Part shown: in pieces, positions 1 to 9,258 of the stretch
Position numbering within the stretch: position 1 is the first letter of the stretch
Layout: each line of letters starts with the position of its first letter
Origin: Tetrapyrgos nigripes
Lineage: Eukaryota; Basidiomycota; Agaricomycetes; Agaricales; Campanellaceae
Length of the DNA stretch: 64,000 bases
Assembly (NCBI GenBank): GCA_013368315.1
Contig: JAACJM010000013.1
Span: forward strand, 186,001-250,000
Reading direction: 5' to 3'
The notes under the pieces: generated by a model
Seen by the model: the letters and a program-made list of their open reading frames with translations, nothing else
Told to the model about the DNA's origin: nothing
The model's database searches: none
Position numbers and translations under genes: made by a program

Positions 1-2793
1 TTCAACACAACAGTTGAATTGGTGGACAACAACAACAATGCAGTGCAAATACCGGCACTAGTTGACGACGGAGCAATGGTAGCATGCATGGACATCGAAG
101 TATACCACAACCTGCAGAACCAAATACGAGGATGGGAAAAGTCAACGAAAGTTATGCGCATGGCAGACGGAAGATGCGTAAACTCAGAAGCAACGTGGAA
201 AAGAAAAGTCAGAGTGAAGGGACTGGATGTAGAAGGATCATTTGAGGTGTTTGACAGCCAGGGAAGTTGGAGCCTATTGTTCGGGAAACCACTATTGAAG
301 CAATTCAAAGCGACCCATGAATACGACGGCGACACAATAAAAGTCAAAGTTGGAAGCAAATCGAGAACGATCTTCAACAACGGGCTGGGGAAAAAGATTA
401 CGCCAAGAAAAGTAATGACAGTAACGATGGAGGAAATAGAGGATGAAGACGCGAAAAAGGAAAGAGAGCGAACGACGCTCCAAGGCGATCCCAGACAAAC
501 ACCCGTATTGGAAGAGGTGGCAGATAAAGGAAGTGGAGGAAGAGATGTAATAGAGCAAACACCAGTTGGCAATGCGTGCAATGATATCGGGGTATCTAGT
601 AACACAGATATCCCGAGGGACAGGGAAGTGGATCAGAAAACTCTCAACGAGGAGGAAACGATACCCACTCACAATAATCCACAGACTGAACCAAAAAGAG
701 ATACAACATACTCATACGTCTTCGAAACACCTCGGGAGCAGAAGACACGACAAAGAAAAGAGTTGTTGGAAAGAATTAGAAGACGAGGCCAGGAAGAAAG
801 GGAGAAACAACAAAGGAAGAACATCAGACGCAGTAGAAGCCTAGGAAGGGCCATATACAGGTGGGGACAAAGCGGAAGACCAAGAGAAAGTATGAGGAAG
901 GAGATTAGTCGCCTAAAGCAGTTGCAAAAGCGTGCAAACTCACTGGAGGGAAGTAACGCACCCCCCTTGAGGGGAGTCTCCAAAGCCACGAATATCTCTG
1001 ATGTGAACGTTGCTGACAACGTCGATTCCACAGATGACATGGTTTGCTTGGTAGAGCCAAACGAACCCGTGGACCAGTCACCAGGTGTCGATGTCATACC
1101 AGATGCTCTGGATGTTGACTCAGCATCAGGGAATATATTCACAAGGAACAATGGCGAAGAAGGCGCATTTGGACGAGAGAGGGTACAAGAGATATTGAAG
1201 CTTGTCAGGATTGGGGACAACCTCTCGCTAGAGGAACAACGCAAAGTGGAAGCATTATTAACGGAGTATGCAGACTGTTTCGCATTGTCAGTCAGCGAAG
1301 TACGGGCAGTAGACGGCGCAATTCACACCCTGAAACTACCGGAGGGCGTGAAAATGGGGACCAAAGTATGCCAAAAGCGTCTAACTCCACCCCAAAAGGA
1401 GTTCTTACATGGGAAGCTGGATGAATTACTTGCCGCTGGAATCATAGAACACGTACAACTGGATCAAGTCAAATGCGTATCTCCAACAACACTTGCGAAA
1501 AAAGCACACGAACGGGGAGGACTATCATTGGAGGAACTACAATATTGCATAAATGAACAGTGTGTAGCAGCCGGACTACCTTCCCAGTTCCAAGAATTAC
1601 CACCTCGCAATACACCAACAGAAGCCCCAGTACCACCCCGAGATCCCACAAAACCGCAGAAGTGGAGAATCTGCCAAAACTTCGCAGAAGTCAACAAGTA
1701 TACAGAGATAGCGCCAATGCCCCAAGGAGACCTACGTACCAAACAGCAAGCGCTCAGCGGCCACAAGTACCTTTCCTTCTTCGACTTTGCTTCAGGGTTC
1801 TACGCTGTCGAAGTAGACCCAGAGTCCAGACCATACACAGCATTCTACGTTGAAGGACGAGGATACTTCTGGTACGTAAGAATGCCGTTTGGCCTAACGG
1901 GCGCACCATCCACATTTGCAGCACTCACGGCAGACAACTTGCACGATCTGCTAAGAGACGGCACAATTGAGCTCTTCGTTGACGATGGCGGATCTTCAGC
2001 AGATGACTTTGACGAGATGATGGGGAAGTTGAGGAGGATATTCAATCGGGTCACAAGCAGGAAATTGTCATTATCTGCAGCCAAATCCGAATTCTTCATA
2101 TCCGAGGGTATATTCGCTGGTGCCAAAGTCAGCGCGACGGGAGTCACAGCAGACCCGGCAAAGTTGACAGCCATAGTCGACTGGCCAATACCGGATGATG
2201 TGTTACACTTGGCCTCATTCCTGAGGGAGCTAGTAAAGGAGGTTGACATACCCAAAGGCACGGGTAAAAGCACATGGAGGACGACAATGGTGGCACATAA
2301 GCTGAAGGACAGATGGGGAGAGAAAGAAACGAAGTCATTCTTGCAGTTAAAGGCAGCACTCACCTCGGAACCAGTCCTAAAGGCACTTCAATGGGATGGG
2401 TCCAACTTCATAGTGACATCGGATGGGTGCAAAGAAGGGTTTGCAGCAGTGTTAGCCCAAACAATGAAGGTGACGAAAGCAGACGGAACCACAACGGAAA
2501 AACGATTCCCCATCGCCTTCGCATCAAAACGAATGTCAACGTCTGAACGGAAATACAAACTGTTCTTACTAGAGTTTGCTGCACTGAAGTTCAGCCTTGA
2601 CAAGTTCTCCGACGTCATTTGGGGATTCCCAGTAGAGATTGAAACCGACTGCCAAGCGTTACGAGACGTCCTAAGTAACAAAGACCTCAACGCAGCACAC
2701 GCAAGGTGGCGAGACGGAATAATGTCGTACTACATTGTAGACGTACGACACATTCCAGGGTGGCTGAATGTAGTCGCAGACGGATTGAGCTGA
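1..2793 (+). pseudogene. Retroelement polyprotein: protease, reverse transcriptase, RNase H (5' truncated by window)
   Basis: The frame is open from base 1, so the true start is outside the window. Near the N-terminus a retropepsin-like motif reads LVDDGA where most family members have D-S/T-G. The reverse transcriptase spans roughly 1650-2200, with KWRICQNFAEVN, a PFGL motif and an active-site FVDDGG at about 1976 (usual consensus Y-x-D-D). RNase H follows (about 2400-2790) with SDGC, an LLEF glutamate, ETDC and a terminal ADGLS, so its acidic residues are present. The frame ends in TGA at 2791-2793 and continues open behind it, so this is a nonsense-interrupted pol and not a natural end. 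The region between protease and RT is charged and low in similarity to anything I recognise. Confidence 0.85.
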
Positions 2794-4278
2794 AAGTGGG
2801 AAGGGAAGCCGAGAGAGGAAGGGGACGGTAGCGAATGGACGGTGTCGGAGGACTGGGAGATCAGTAGAGGTCTAGTTAATGATATATGTCAGGTGCAGGA
2901 GGAAACGGGGAAGTATACTGACCTGAAGGAACGGTTCAAGGAGGAGAAGATGTTTGTGGAGGTGATCGAGGCATTGGAAGGACTGCAGTCGAGTGGGTCA
3001 TATGACCGACGCAGAAGAGCCAAGCACCGAGCACAGGGGTATATGATTGACAAGGAGAAGAGGAAGTTATGGAAAGTGGGAGATCCGAAAAACTTCTGAG
3101 CAAGGGAAAAGCTAGAGTGTGTCACATGGAAGGAAGCGGTAACACTGGCAAAGGAAACTCACGAGAAGGGAGGACATTTTGGCCGAGATATGGTGAAGAT
3201 CGCATTGATGGACAGTGTCTGGTGCCCCGGAATGGACAGAGCAATCATGGAAGGGATACAAGGTTGCAGACGATGCGCGAATTTCGGAGCAACACACCTG
3301 AACGCGTTGCTAGAACCAATCACGCGACGACATCCATTCGAGTTGCTGGCAGGAGATTATTTATCCATGTCGAAAGGGAAGGGCGGATACAACCAACTAG
3401 GAGTGTATATCAACGCATACTCGCAACACGTATGGGCCTTCAAGTTCAAAAAGAAGGGGTCAGCAAAAACTACACTGGAAAGTTTGCGAGACCTATGTCA
3501 CCTATACATGCCTCCTGAAACGTTCATGACGGATAATGGATCCCACTTTAAAAACCACGAAGTCGCTGAATTCTGCCAGGAACACGGAATAACACAACGA
3601 TTTACGCCAGCATACTCGGCGTGGGTCAACGGGTTAGTCGAAGGCACCAGCAAGCTCTTGCTCCACATCCTAAAGAGGTTAGTGGCCCCAGACATCAGCG
3701 TCGAATCCGAACACTTCAAAAACATGTCATGGACATCATTACCCGAGCACTGGCCAGAGTTCCTGGAGGAAGCAGTTAACACCCTTAACAACAGAACACT
3801 ACCAGCACTCCAATACTCACCTAAAGAACTGCTATTCGGAATTGCCGTGAATACACCAAAAACGCCAATAGAAGTTGCGACAACAGAAATAACCCAAAAA
3901 GACGTCGAGGTGCAGGCAGCTTACATTGACCAACAAAGAACCAACGGATACGAAACTACGGTTAGACATGCGTTGAAGAGGAAAGCGGCATTCGATAGAG
4001 CAGTGTTAAAACAAACAAAAAAAGAAGTGATATTCAAAGCAGGGGATCTAGTACAAGTGAAACAAGGCGACTTATTCAACACTTTCAAAATGGAACGCAA
4101 ACTAGCACCCATGTGGTCAACACCACACAAAGTGATAGGGCGTAACGTCAATTCGTATAGGCTAGAAACGATGGCGGGAGTACGGTTGGAAGGGGAAGTG
4201 CATGCTAGAAGATTGAGATTGTTTGCGGGGGTAGTGGAGAAGGAAGATGACGAATGGGTAGACATAGAGGAAGAGTAA
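2794..4278 (+). pseudogene. Retroelement integrase, separated from pol by in-frame stops
   Basis: This continues the same reading frame as the polyprotein upstream. A second TGA at 3097-3099 splits a linker from the integrase proper. From about 3155 the H-x-H...C-x-x-C zinc-binding domain is visible (HEKGGHFG ... CRRC). The catalytic core follows with the three acidic residues in LAGDYLS (about 3352), TDNGS (about 3532) and VEGTSK (about 3640). The C-terminal part (about 4025-4230) is basic, with an AGDLVQVKQG segment of the kind found in Gypsy integrase C-terminal domains. It ends at TAA 4276-4278. Catalytic residues are intact, so loss of function would come from the upstream stops. Confidence 0.85.
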
Positions 4279-4510
4279 AGGGGAGGTGAGATGACCGAGC
4301 AGTTTAGAGCAGATTGGAGCAGAGCGACGAGGACGTCGCTATCTTTTTTAATGGGGGCACATGGAGTAGGGGTACATGCCAGGCTTAGTCATTGTTTGGC
4401 TTTGTTTGGCACTAGCTTTAGCTACATAGGACACTTGTACACGGGTAGCCAGGCAACACAACATTATTCCAAGCCACATCTACCTCTAGTTGACACTACT
4501 CCACTGGTAC

Positions 4511-4570
4511 GATCTCTCTTTCTTTCTTTCTTTCTTTTTTTTTTTTTTTTTCTTTCTTTCTTTTCCTTTC
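4511..4570 (+). repeat. CTTT/poly-T simple repeat in a pyrimidine-rich tract
   Basis: Tandem CTTT units run into a stretch of about 19 T and back into CTTT. The surrounding 4500-4760 is almost wholly C and T on the plus strand. It lies behind the integrase, in the part where a 3' LTR or 3' UTR would be expected. A TATA-like string (CATATAAAG) sits at about 4757, on the far side of the tract. Confidence 0.9.
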
Positions 4571-5066
4571 TCCTCCTTCCATCTCTCTTTTCCCTCTTGT
4601 CTTCGTCCTCTCAATCCTTCCTGCCTCTTCACCATTGTCCCATTTTCTATTTCTGGTTCTCTCTCTCTCCCCATCATCATCTCTTATCTCTTATCTTTCA
4701 CCTATTACCTTTCCTCTCCCTCTCTCTCTCTCTCGCTTTTGCTACTTTACGCCCTGCATATAAAGACATACCTGCACGACTCACAATGCATATAACAACA
4801 CAACTTCATCAGTGCACCATACCATTTTATTACTCTCTTCTTGTAAATCTTCCCTTAATCTCTCTTATCTTTTGTTCGCTTTTAACTACTATAACATCCT
4901 TATATTCATACCCACATACATCTCACTACTATACCATACACGCACACACAGCACAACCCCGCTCTCACACATATTATCACACACGGCTCGGCAGACCCAC
5001 GTTTCGATAGACCACGTATAGTTACATGTCAGACTAGTCGCTACCATATGCCTTAGCACAATGGCG

Positions 5067-5108
5067 AATAAACTAGGAGGAAAAAAAAAAAAAAAAAAAA
5101 AAAAAAAA
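5067..5108 (+). repeat. AATAAA signal followed by a 28-nt poly(A) tract
   Basis: AATAAA occupies 5067-5072. Eight bases later an uninterrupted run of 28 A covers 5081-5108. This is the arrangement of a polyadenylated transcript end copied into DNA. It may mark the right end of the retroelement copy or of an unrelated retroposed transcript. A chance A-run cannot be excluded. Confidence 0.8.
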
Positions 5109-5967
5109 GCACCTCTATCAAACCTCTAACACCTATCTAAGCCAATGAAAAATGTGTGGAACATGCCCTCTTTCCCCTTTCTAGATCATTTTTGCCCGAG
5201 CTTATGCCCAGTAGTCGGAACTTCTTGGTTCGTGGGCGACGGGGCGTAAGCGGGGAGTCCCAAAATGGAAAGTTTCTCAGGACACCCATCTTATCTGACT
5301 CTCTAAAGGCTGGTCATACCAGCTCAGGGGGTATCTTTTTTGTGACTTCATTGCGTACAAGCGAGTCACAAACTGTTGGAAACAGTAAGAAAGGCGAAAT
5401 TACGACGTCTAGAGTCGTTCAAAGTAATGCAGTCTGTGTGCGTGAGCTGTTCATCTCGTGTTCATCCGGCATGCCAGGTGCGTTCTCGAATCTCATCCTT
5501 TCTTATGTGTTTCTCAAAATGCGTTTGAAGTTGTAGAATTTAAGCATACATGGTTCGCGGAGGGAACCAGGATCCTGTGAGCTCTAGCTGCTAGAAATGA
5601 GTTGTGTACACCGAAGTTGCGTACCTTTAGATGTCAGCTTTTGTTGAGCTTACTTCTAGGTTGTCGGCTTCCGTGCAGAACATTGTCAATATTAATGAAA
5701 CATCCCAACAACACTCCTTCAATTATGCATAGTCCCTTCTGAGAGGACGTGAAGATATGATAAGAGACACAAAACCGATTGATATTTGTCACACTCGATG
5801 TGCAAGACCAGCGCTTCAATTCCATAACAGAAGCATTGGAATTTGGAAGAAAGAAAAGGAAATAAAGGCACTACAATTTCAAACACCGGACTTGAAATAT
5901 GAAATGCGGCAAATCGGGAAAGAATCGGGAAAGTTGAAGGCTTCGAAACCTGTACAAGCCCGTACCC
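5109..5967. other. Intergenic, no gene recognised
   Basis: No reading frame here has recognisable protein content or clear splice structure. The longest open frame (5156-5536, plus strand) has an unremarkable composition and resembles no family I know. The right end is the upstream region of the Rds1-like gene. Confidence 0.6.
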
Positions 5968-6063
5968 GAGGCTCCTTTTACAGTCAGGACACCCTAATCA
6001 GGTGTCTGAGGAGCCTCCCTGGCCTAAGTCTACCGAGCGTCACGGTGAATCGCCCAGTGACGC
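5968..6063 (+). promoter_or_regulatory. Two neighbouring dyad symmetries upstream of the Rds1-like gene
   Basis: Dyad 1: GAGGCTCC (5968-5975) pairs perfectly with GGAGCCTC (6010-6017). Nested inside, GACACC (5988-5993) pairs with GGTGTC (6001-6006) across a 7-nt loop. Dyad 2: GCGTCAC (6037-6043) pairs perfectly with GTGACGC (6057-6063). Both lie 55-150 bp before the start codon at 6118. A CATAAAAG string at about 6074 could serve as a TATA element. They could be binding sites for dimeric regulators or hairpins in a 5' leader; which one is not shown by the sequence. Confidence 0.4.
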
Positions 6064-6117
6064 CCAAAGGCTACATAAAAGCCAAGGGAGGTATCCAGGT
6101 TGTGCAGCTACCCAGTC

Positions 6118-7320
6118 ATGAAATACTCTATCCTTCTCACATCTACTCTCCCTCTTCTCACTCTTGTGGGTTCTCGTGTAATTGTACGGCGCGCTGATGG
6201 TTCGTGATTCTCAATACACTCTCCTCATACCTGTCTAGTCTTGTATGAAGTACTGACCCTAAACTTCCAGATCCTGACGTCCTCAACTTTGCCCTGACCC
6301 TCGAGCATATTGAGGATGCCTTCTACACCCAGGCTCTCAGTCAGTTCGACGAGAAAGCTTTCGAAGACGCCGGGTACGAACCGTGGATCCGAGCTCGTTT
6401 CCTCGAAATTAGTGCACACGAAAAAGATCATGTCAATTTCTTGACCATGACACTGCAGTCCGCTGGAGCTACTGCTGTCCAAGCTTGCAATTATACATTG
6501 TAAGTCATGTCTCACCACTATGGTTTATGTATTTCAAGTTACTGAGTAATTTCTCGTGCAGCCCGTACACTGACTCGAAGTCATTCGTTGAGCTAAGTTC
6601 AGCTTTCGAGACGGTCGGAACCTCCGCTTACACCGGGGCTGCTTCTCTCATAACGAACAAGGTATACCTCATTTCTGACAGAAACCACTCAACGCATCGT
6701 CTGACCCTATCATCTCAGGATTACCTGACAGCCGCCGGTTCAATTCTCGCTACCGAGGCTCGCCAATCCAGTTGGATTGATTCTTCTAGCAAGCATCAAA
6801 ACCCGTGGAGTGGTTCCTTCGAGGCGAGTCAAACCTCTACGATGTGCTCATTAGCATTCTAATTCTGACAATCAATTCAGGTCCCTCTCAATGCTAACCA
6901 AGCCTTCACCATTGCTTCAACTTTTATTACGTCCTGCCCATCTTCAAACCCTCCTCTCATTGTCAAAGCCAATCCAGCTCTTACTATCCCAAACAATGCT
7001 GCCCCTGGTCAAACTGTCGCTTTGACTTTCAACGCTATACTGGTGGTAACAGCTCGGACAGTCTTTACCTCAACATCCTCACCTCCAGCGGTGCCAAATC
7101 CACTCCCATTACTGTCAGCGGGGATGACAAGACTGCGACCATTCCTGACGTTAAAGGGACTGTCTTTGCATTCGTGACGAATGGGAATGCGAGTGTGACG
7201 GATAATAACACAGTTGCGGGACCTGCATTGATGATGTTCCCTTACAACTCGCAAGGACAGTTAGGCCCAGGCATGAGGCCTGAGGTTGGAGGCAGGGTGT
7301 ATGATTACTGGCATGATTGA
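6118..7320 (+). CDS. Rds1-like secreted ferritin-fold protein (5 exons, apparent frameshift)
   Basis: The protein starts with a signal peptide ([17 protein letters not shown]) followed by a ferritin-like (Ferritin_2) domain: [13 protein letters not shown] in exon 2 and [13 protein letters not shown], then a downstream beta-rich part ending [17 protein letters not shown]. Family members such as fission yeast Rds1 are stress-responsive extracellular or cell-surface proteins; their chemistry is not settled. Exons: 6118-6199, 6271-6499, 6562-6661, 6719-6823, 6881-7320. The last intron (6824-6880) begins GCGAGT, so it is GC-AG. In exon 5 the frame must change by one base near 7030: before it the protein reads to [10 protein letters not shown], after it YTGGNSSD onwards, and staying in the first frame hits TGA at about 7178. 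Either a 1-nt deletion has damaged the gene or the sequence has an error. Confidence 0.8.
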
Positions 7321-7725
7321 GTTTGTTTGACCACCACCTGGATGTACAATAGTGTATAATGATTGTTATAGCCATATCTGCTTCTTTCTGTTAGAGATGG
7401 CAAGAACGTGATTCTCTCGACGTCTCCCGCGAGCCATAAGCGCTTATGACTGATCGGAGCTTGGGATAACACGCTGTTGAGCTACAAAGGGCCTTATGAC
7501 CTCCTATCCCGCAGCTACTTGCACCTTTCTTGTCTCCCAGCCTACCGACGCCCGGTTACGGTTTGACCAAAGGATCCACTAAACCAACTCCCCGCATTAA
7601 GTCCAGACTTGCAAAGGACCTCCACATAGCCACTCTCACTGGACCAGACTCGAGTCTCAGACGTCATTGCACCCCCTCATCATATACTTATATCCTATTC
7701 ATTGTTCATCACCCTGAGAAGAGAA
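7321..7725. other. Intergenic between Rds1-like gene and unknown gene
   Basis: About 400 bp without a recognisable gene. It should hold the 3' UTR of the Rds1-like gene and the promoter of the next gene. I see no clear motif. Confidence 0.6.
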
Positions 7726-8935
7726 ATGCTCCCAAACGTGCTACAAGCAACCGCATCGTCATCAACGACGTCTTCGTCTCCATCTCCTTCATCCTCAACC
7801 TCGGCCACTGCATCTTCCATCAGTCTTCGCTTCATCCTCCTTGTCGTCTGTATAACACTCCTACACAGAATTTCTCGTAAATGGGAGGAAAGAGAGAGGT
7901 TCTATGACGATTCTGACGAAAGTTTGAAGGGACATGCAGTGAAGATGAGAAAGGAGGTACTGGAGAGGTTCTATTCCGAATCAAGTTCGGGTTTTGGGAA
8001 TGATTCAGATGAGAAGCGAAATCATGAAGGGTTCGAGGATGAGGGCGAGGACTGTGACGTCAATGACTCGGGACCACGACTCGGAGAGGGTAAGGGCAAG
8101 AAGGCCAGAGTTGATGGTGGATGTGAAGACAAACTAGCATCGGAGGAGGCTTTTGCGATATCTAGCGGCGCTGAGAAGGGGAAGGGCAGGGCAAGGGAAC
8201 TTGAAGAAGGACAGGGAAGCACAACATCTGGTTCTTTTCGGAAAAGGTCCGCAAAGCCGAATCACGGTCAGGAGTTGTCGTTGAAGCACAAATTGGAGGA
8301 TTTAGTTGAACGGAATGGGGGGTTGGATTTGGAAGATCTAGGTGCATGTACGACTGACGCTGAGGATCCGCTGCGAACACCTGTGCAACGAAAACGACCA
8401 TCCGAGCTCGACTTTGAAGAAGAAATGGTCAAGTTGGGCAAATCGCGCTCTCAGGTTGAGTTGGACAGGTGGGAGAGGATACAACTACAGTCGGTAAGTG
8501 TCCTCCTTGCTACTTCCCAGGAAACTTCTCTCATCCTTCCTTCGGTTCGTAGTCACCCTACTCTATCTATCAGCAAGACTAGTTCAAAGTGTACTTTTTA
8601 ATCTTGTAAATTCAGCTTAGTTGTATTTGTACTGATTGTAATTCCAGGATGATAATAGTCTTACGCGAATCCTCCTTTCTGATCCCCATTTCGATTCCGG
8701 AAAATACGCGAGTATCGAATCATCGATGGTTGCAATTGTCAGGATCAAGTCGGTACGTTTGAACGGGGGCCGTATGGTGCACGTGGCGGCCAGCGCACCA
8801 CGACAGACCACGACGCTCAATCCAGAGACCTCGACGTCCATGGAACCAGGATCCGTCTGTTTAGGCCTTGCTAGCAGAAACATGGAAGGCATCCTATCGA
8901 GCTGCCATTCAATCTCCACGGATTTTGTATCTTGA
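7726..8935 (+). CDS. Hypothetical protein, two exons, acidic and charged
   Basis: Not recognised. Exon 1 (7726-8493) begins with a Ser/Thr-rich stretch, then one hydrophobic segment (FILLVVCITLL, near residues 35-45), then a long Glu/Asp/Lys-rich hydrophilic region with basic clusters (for example KGKKARVD) that could be nuclear signals. A consensus donor GTAAGT at 8494 and the acceptor CAG at 8645-8647 join to exon 2 (8648-8935) in phase 0 and keep the frame open to TGA 8933-8935. The intron of 154 nt is long for this genome, and exon 2 overlaps a long open frame on the other strand, so the 3' end is uncertain. Exon 2 might end earlier at a GTACGT donor at 8752. Confidence 0.45.
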
Positions 8936-9069
8936 CTCAGACCATCGATCATCACCAAGTCACCAGCCACTATGTACTCCCAAACTCCTCCGTGTGGCTC
9001 AAAAGGATGAGACCTCTTCTCTGTCATCCTGATTTCGTCAACGGCGCTGGCTGCACCAATATGACGCAA
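8617..9069 (-). other. Antisense open frame, possible coding exon
   Basis: A 150-codon minus-strand frame lies opposite exon 2 of the unknown gene. Its composition is protein-like (PHGGVWEYIVAGDLVMIDGL and further hydrophobic-polar alternation), and a CAG acceptor-like site preceded by a pyrimidine tract stands just upstream at about 9076. No family is recognised. Either this or the plus-strand exon 2 is likely to be the real coding strand, not both. Confidence 0.3.
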
Positions 9070-9258
9070 CTGGCTGAATAGAAGCAGGGGGGTTTATTAT
9101 TACTCCAGTATTACTATACGCGAGTGTTCTGGAGGCGTTACAGAAAGGATGACATCACCTTTACTGAATCCCTCAAATACAGCGGAGCAATTTTTATCTC
9201 CTCCAGCAGATACCCGTTCATCGTATCCCATACTTTTCTAGAGTCAAGCAGACCAACG

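Larger units (their letters stand above)
1..5108 (+). mobile_element. Gypsy-class LTR retrotransposon, 3' part, inactivated
   Basis: The order of domains is aspartic protease, reverse transcriptase, RNase H and integrase, which is the Ty3/Gypsy order. The element enters the window from the left edge, so any gag region and the 5' LTR lie outside. Coding runs in a single frame from base 1 to 4278 but is cut by TGA at 2791-2793 and at 3097-3099. A purine-rich stretch follows the last stop (about 4276-4295), as expected of a polypurine tract before a 3' LTR. The LTR itself cannot be delimited because the 5' copy is not visible. I place the right end tentatively at the poly(A) tract ending at 5108. 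Class assignment is confident; the right boundary is a guess. Confidence 0.85.

Noticed and set aside
669..1244. Minus-strand open frame across the retroelement pol region
   Set aside because: Antisense shadow of a strongly coding plus-strand frame.
4291..5010. Long plus-strand open frame (about 240 codons) behind the integrase
   Set aside because: Composition is a by-product of the C/T-rich repeat (Phe, Ser, Leu runs); no family motif and no splice support.
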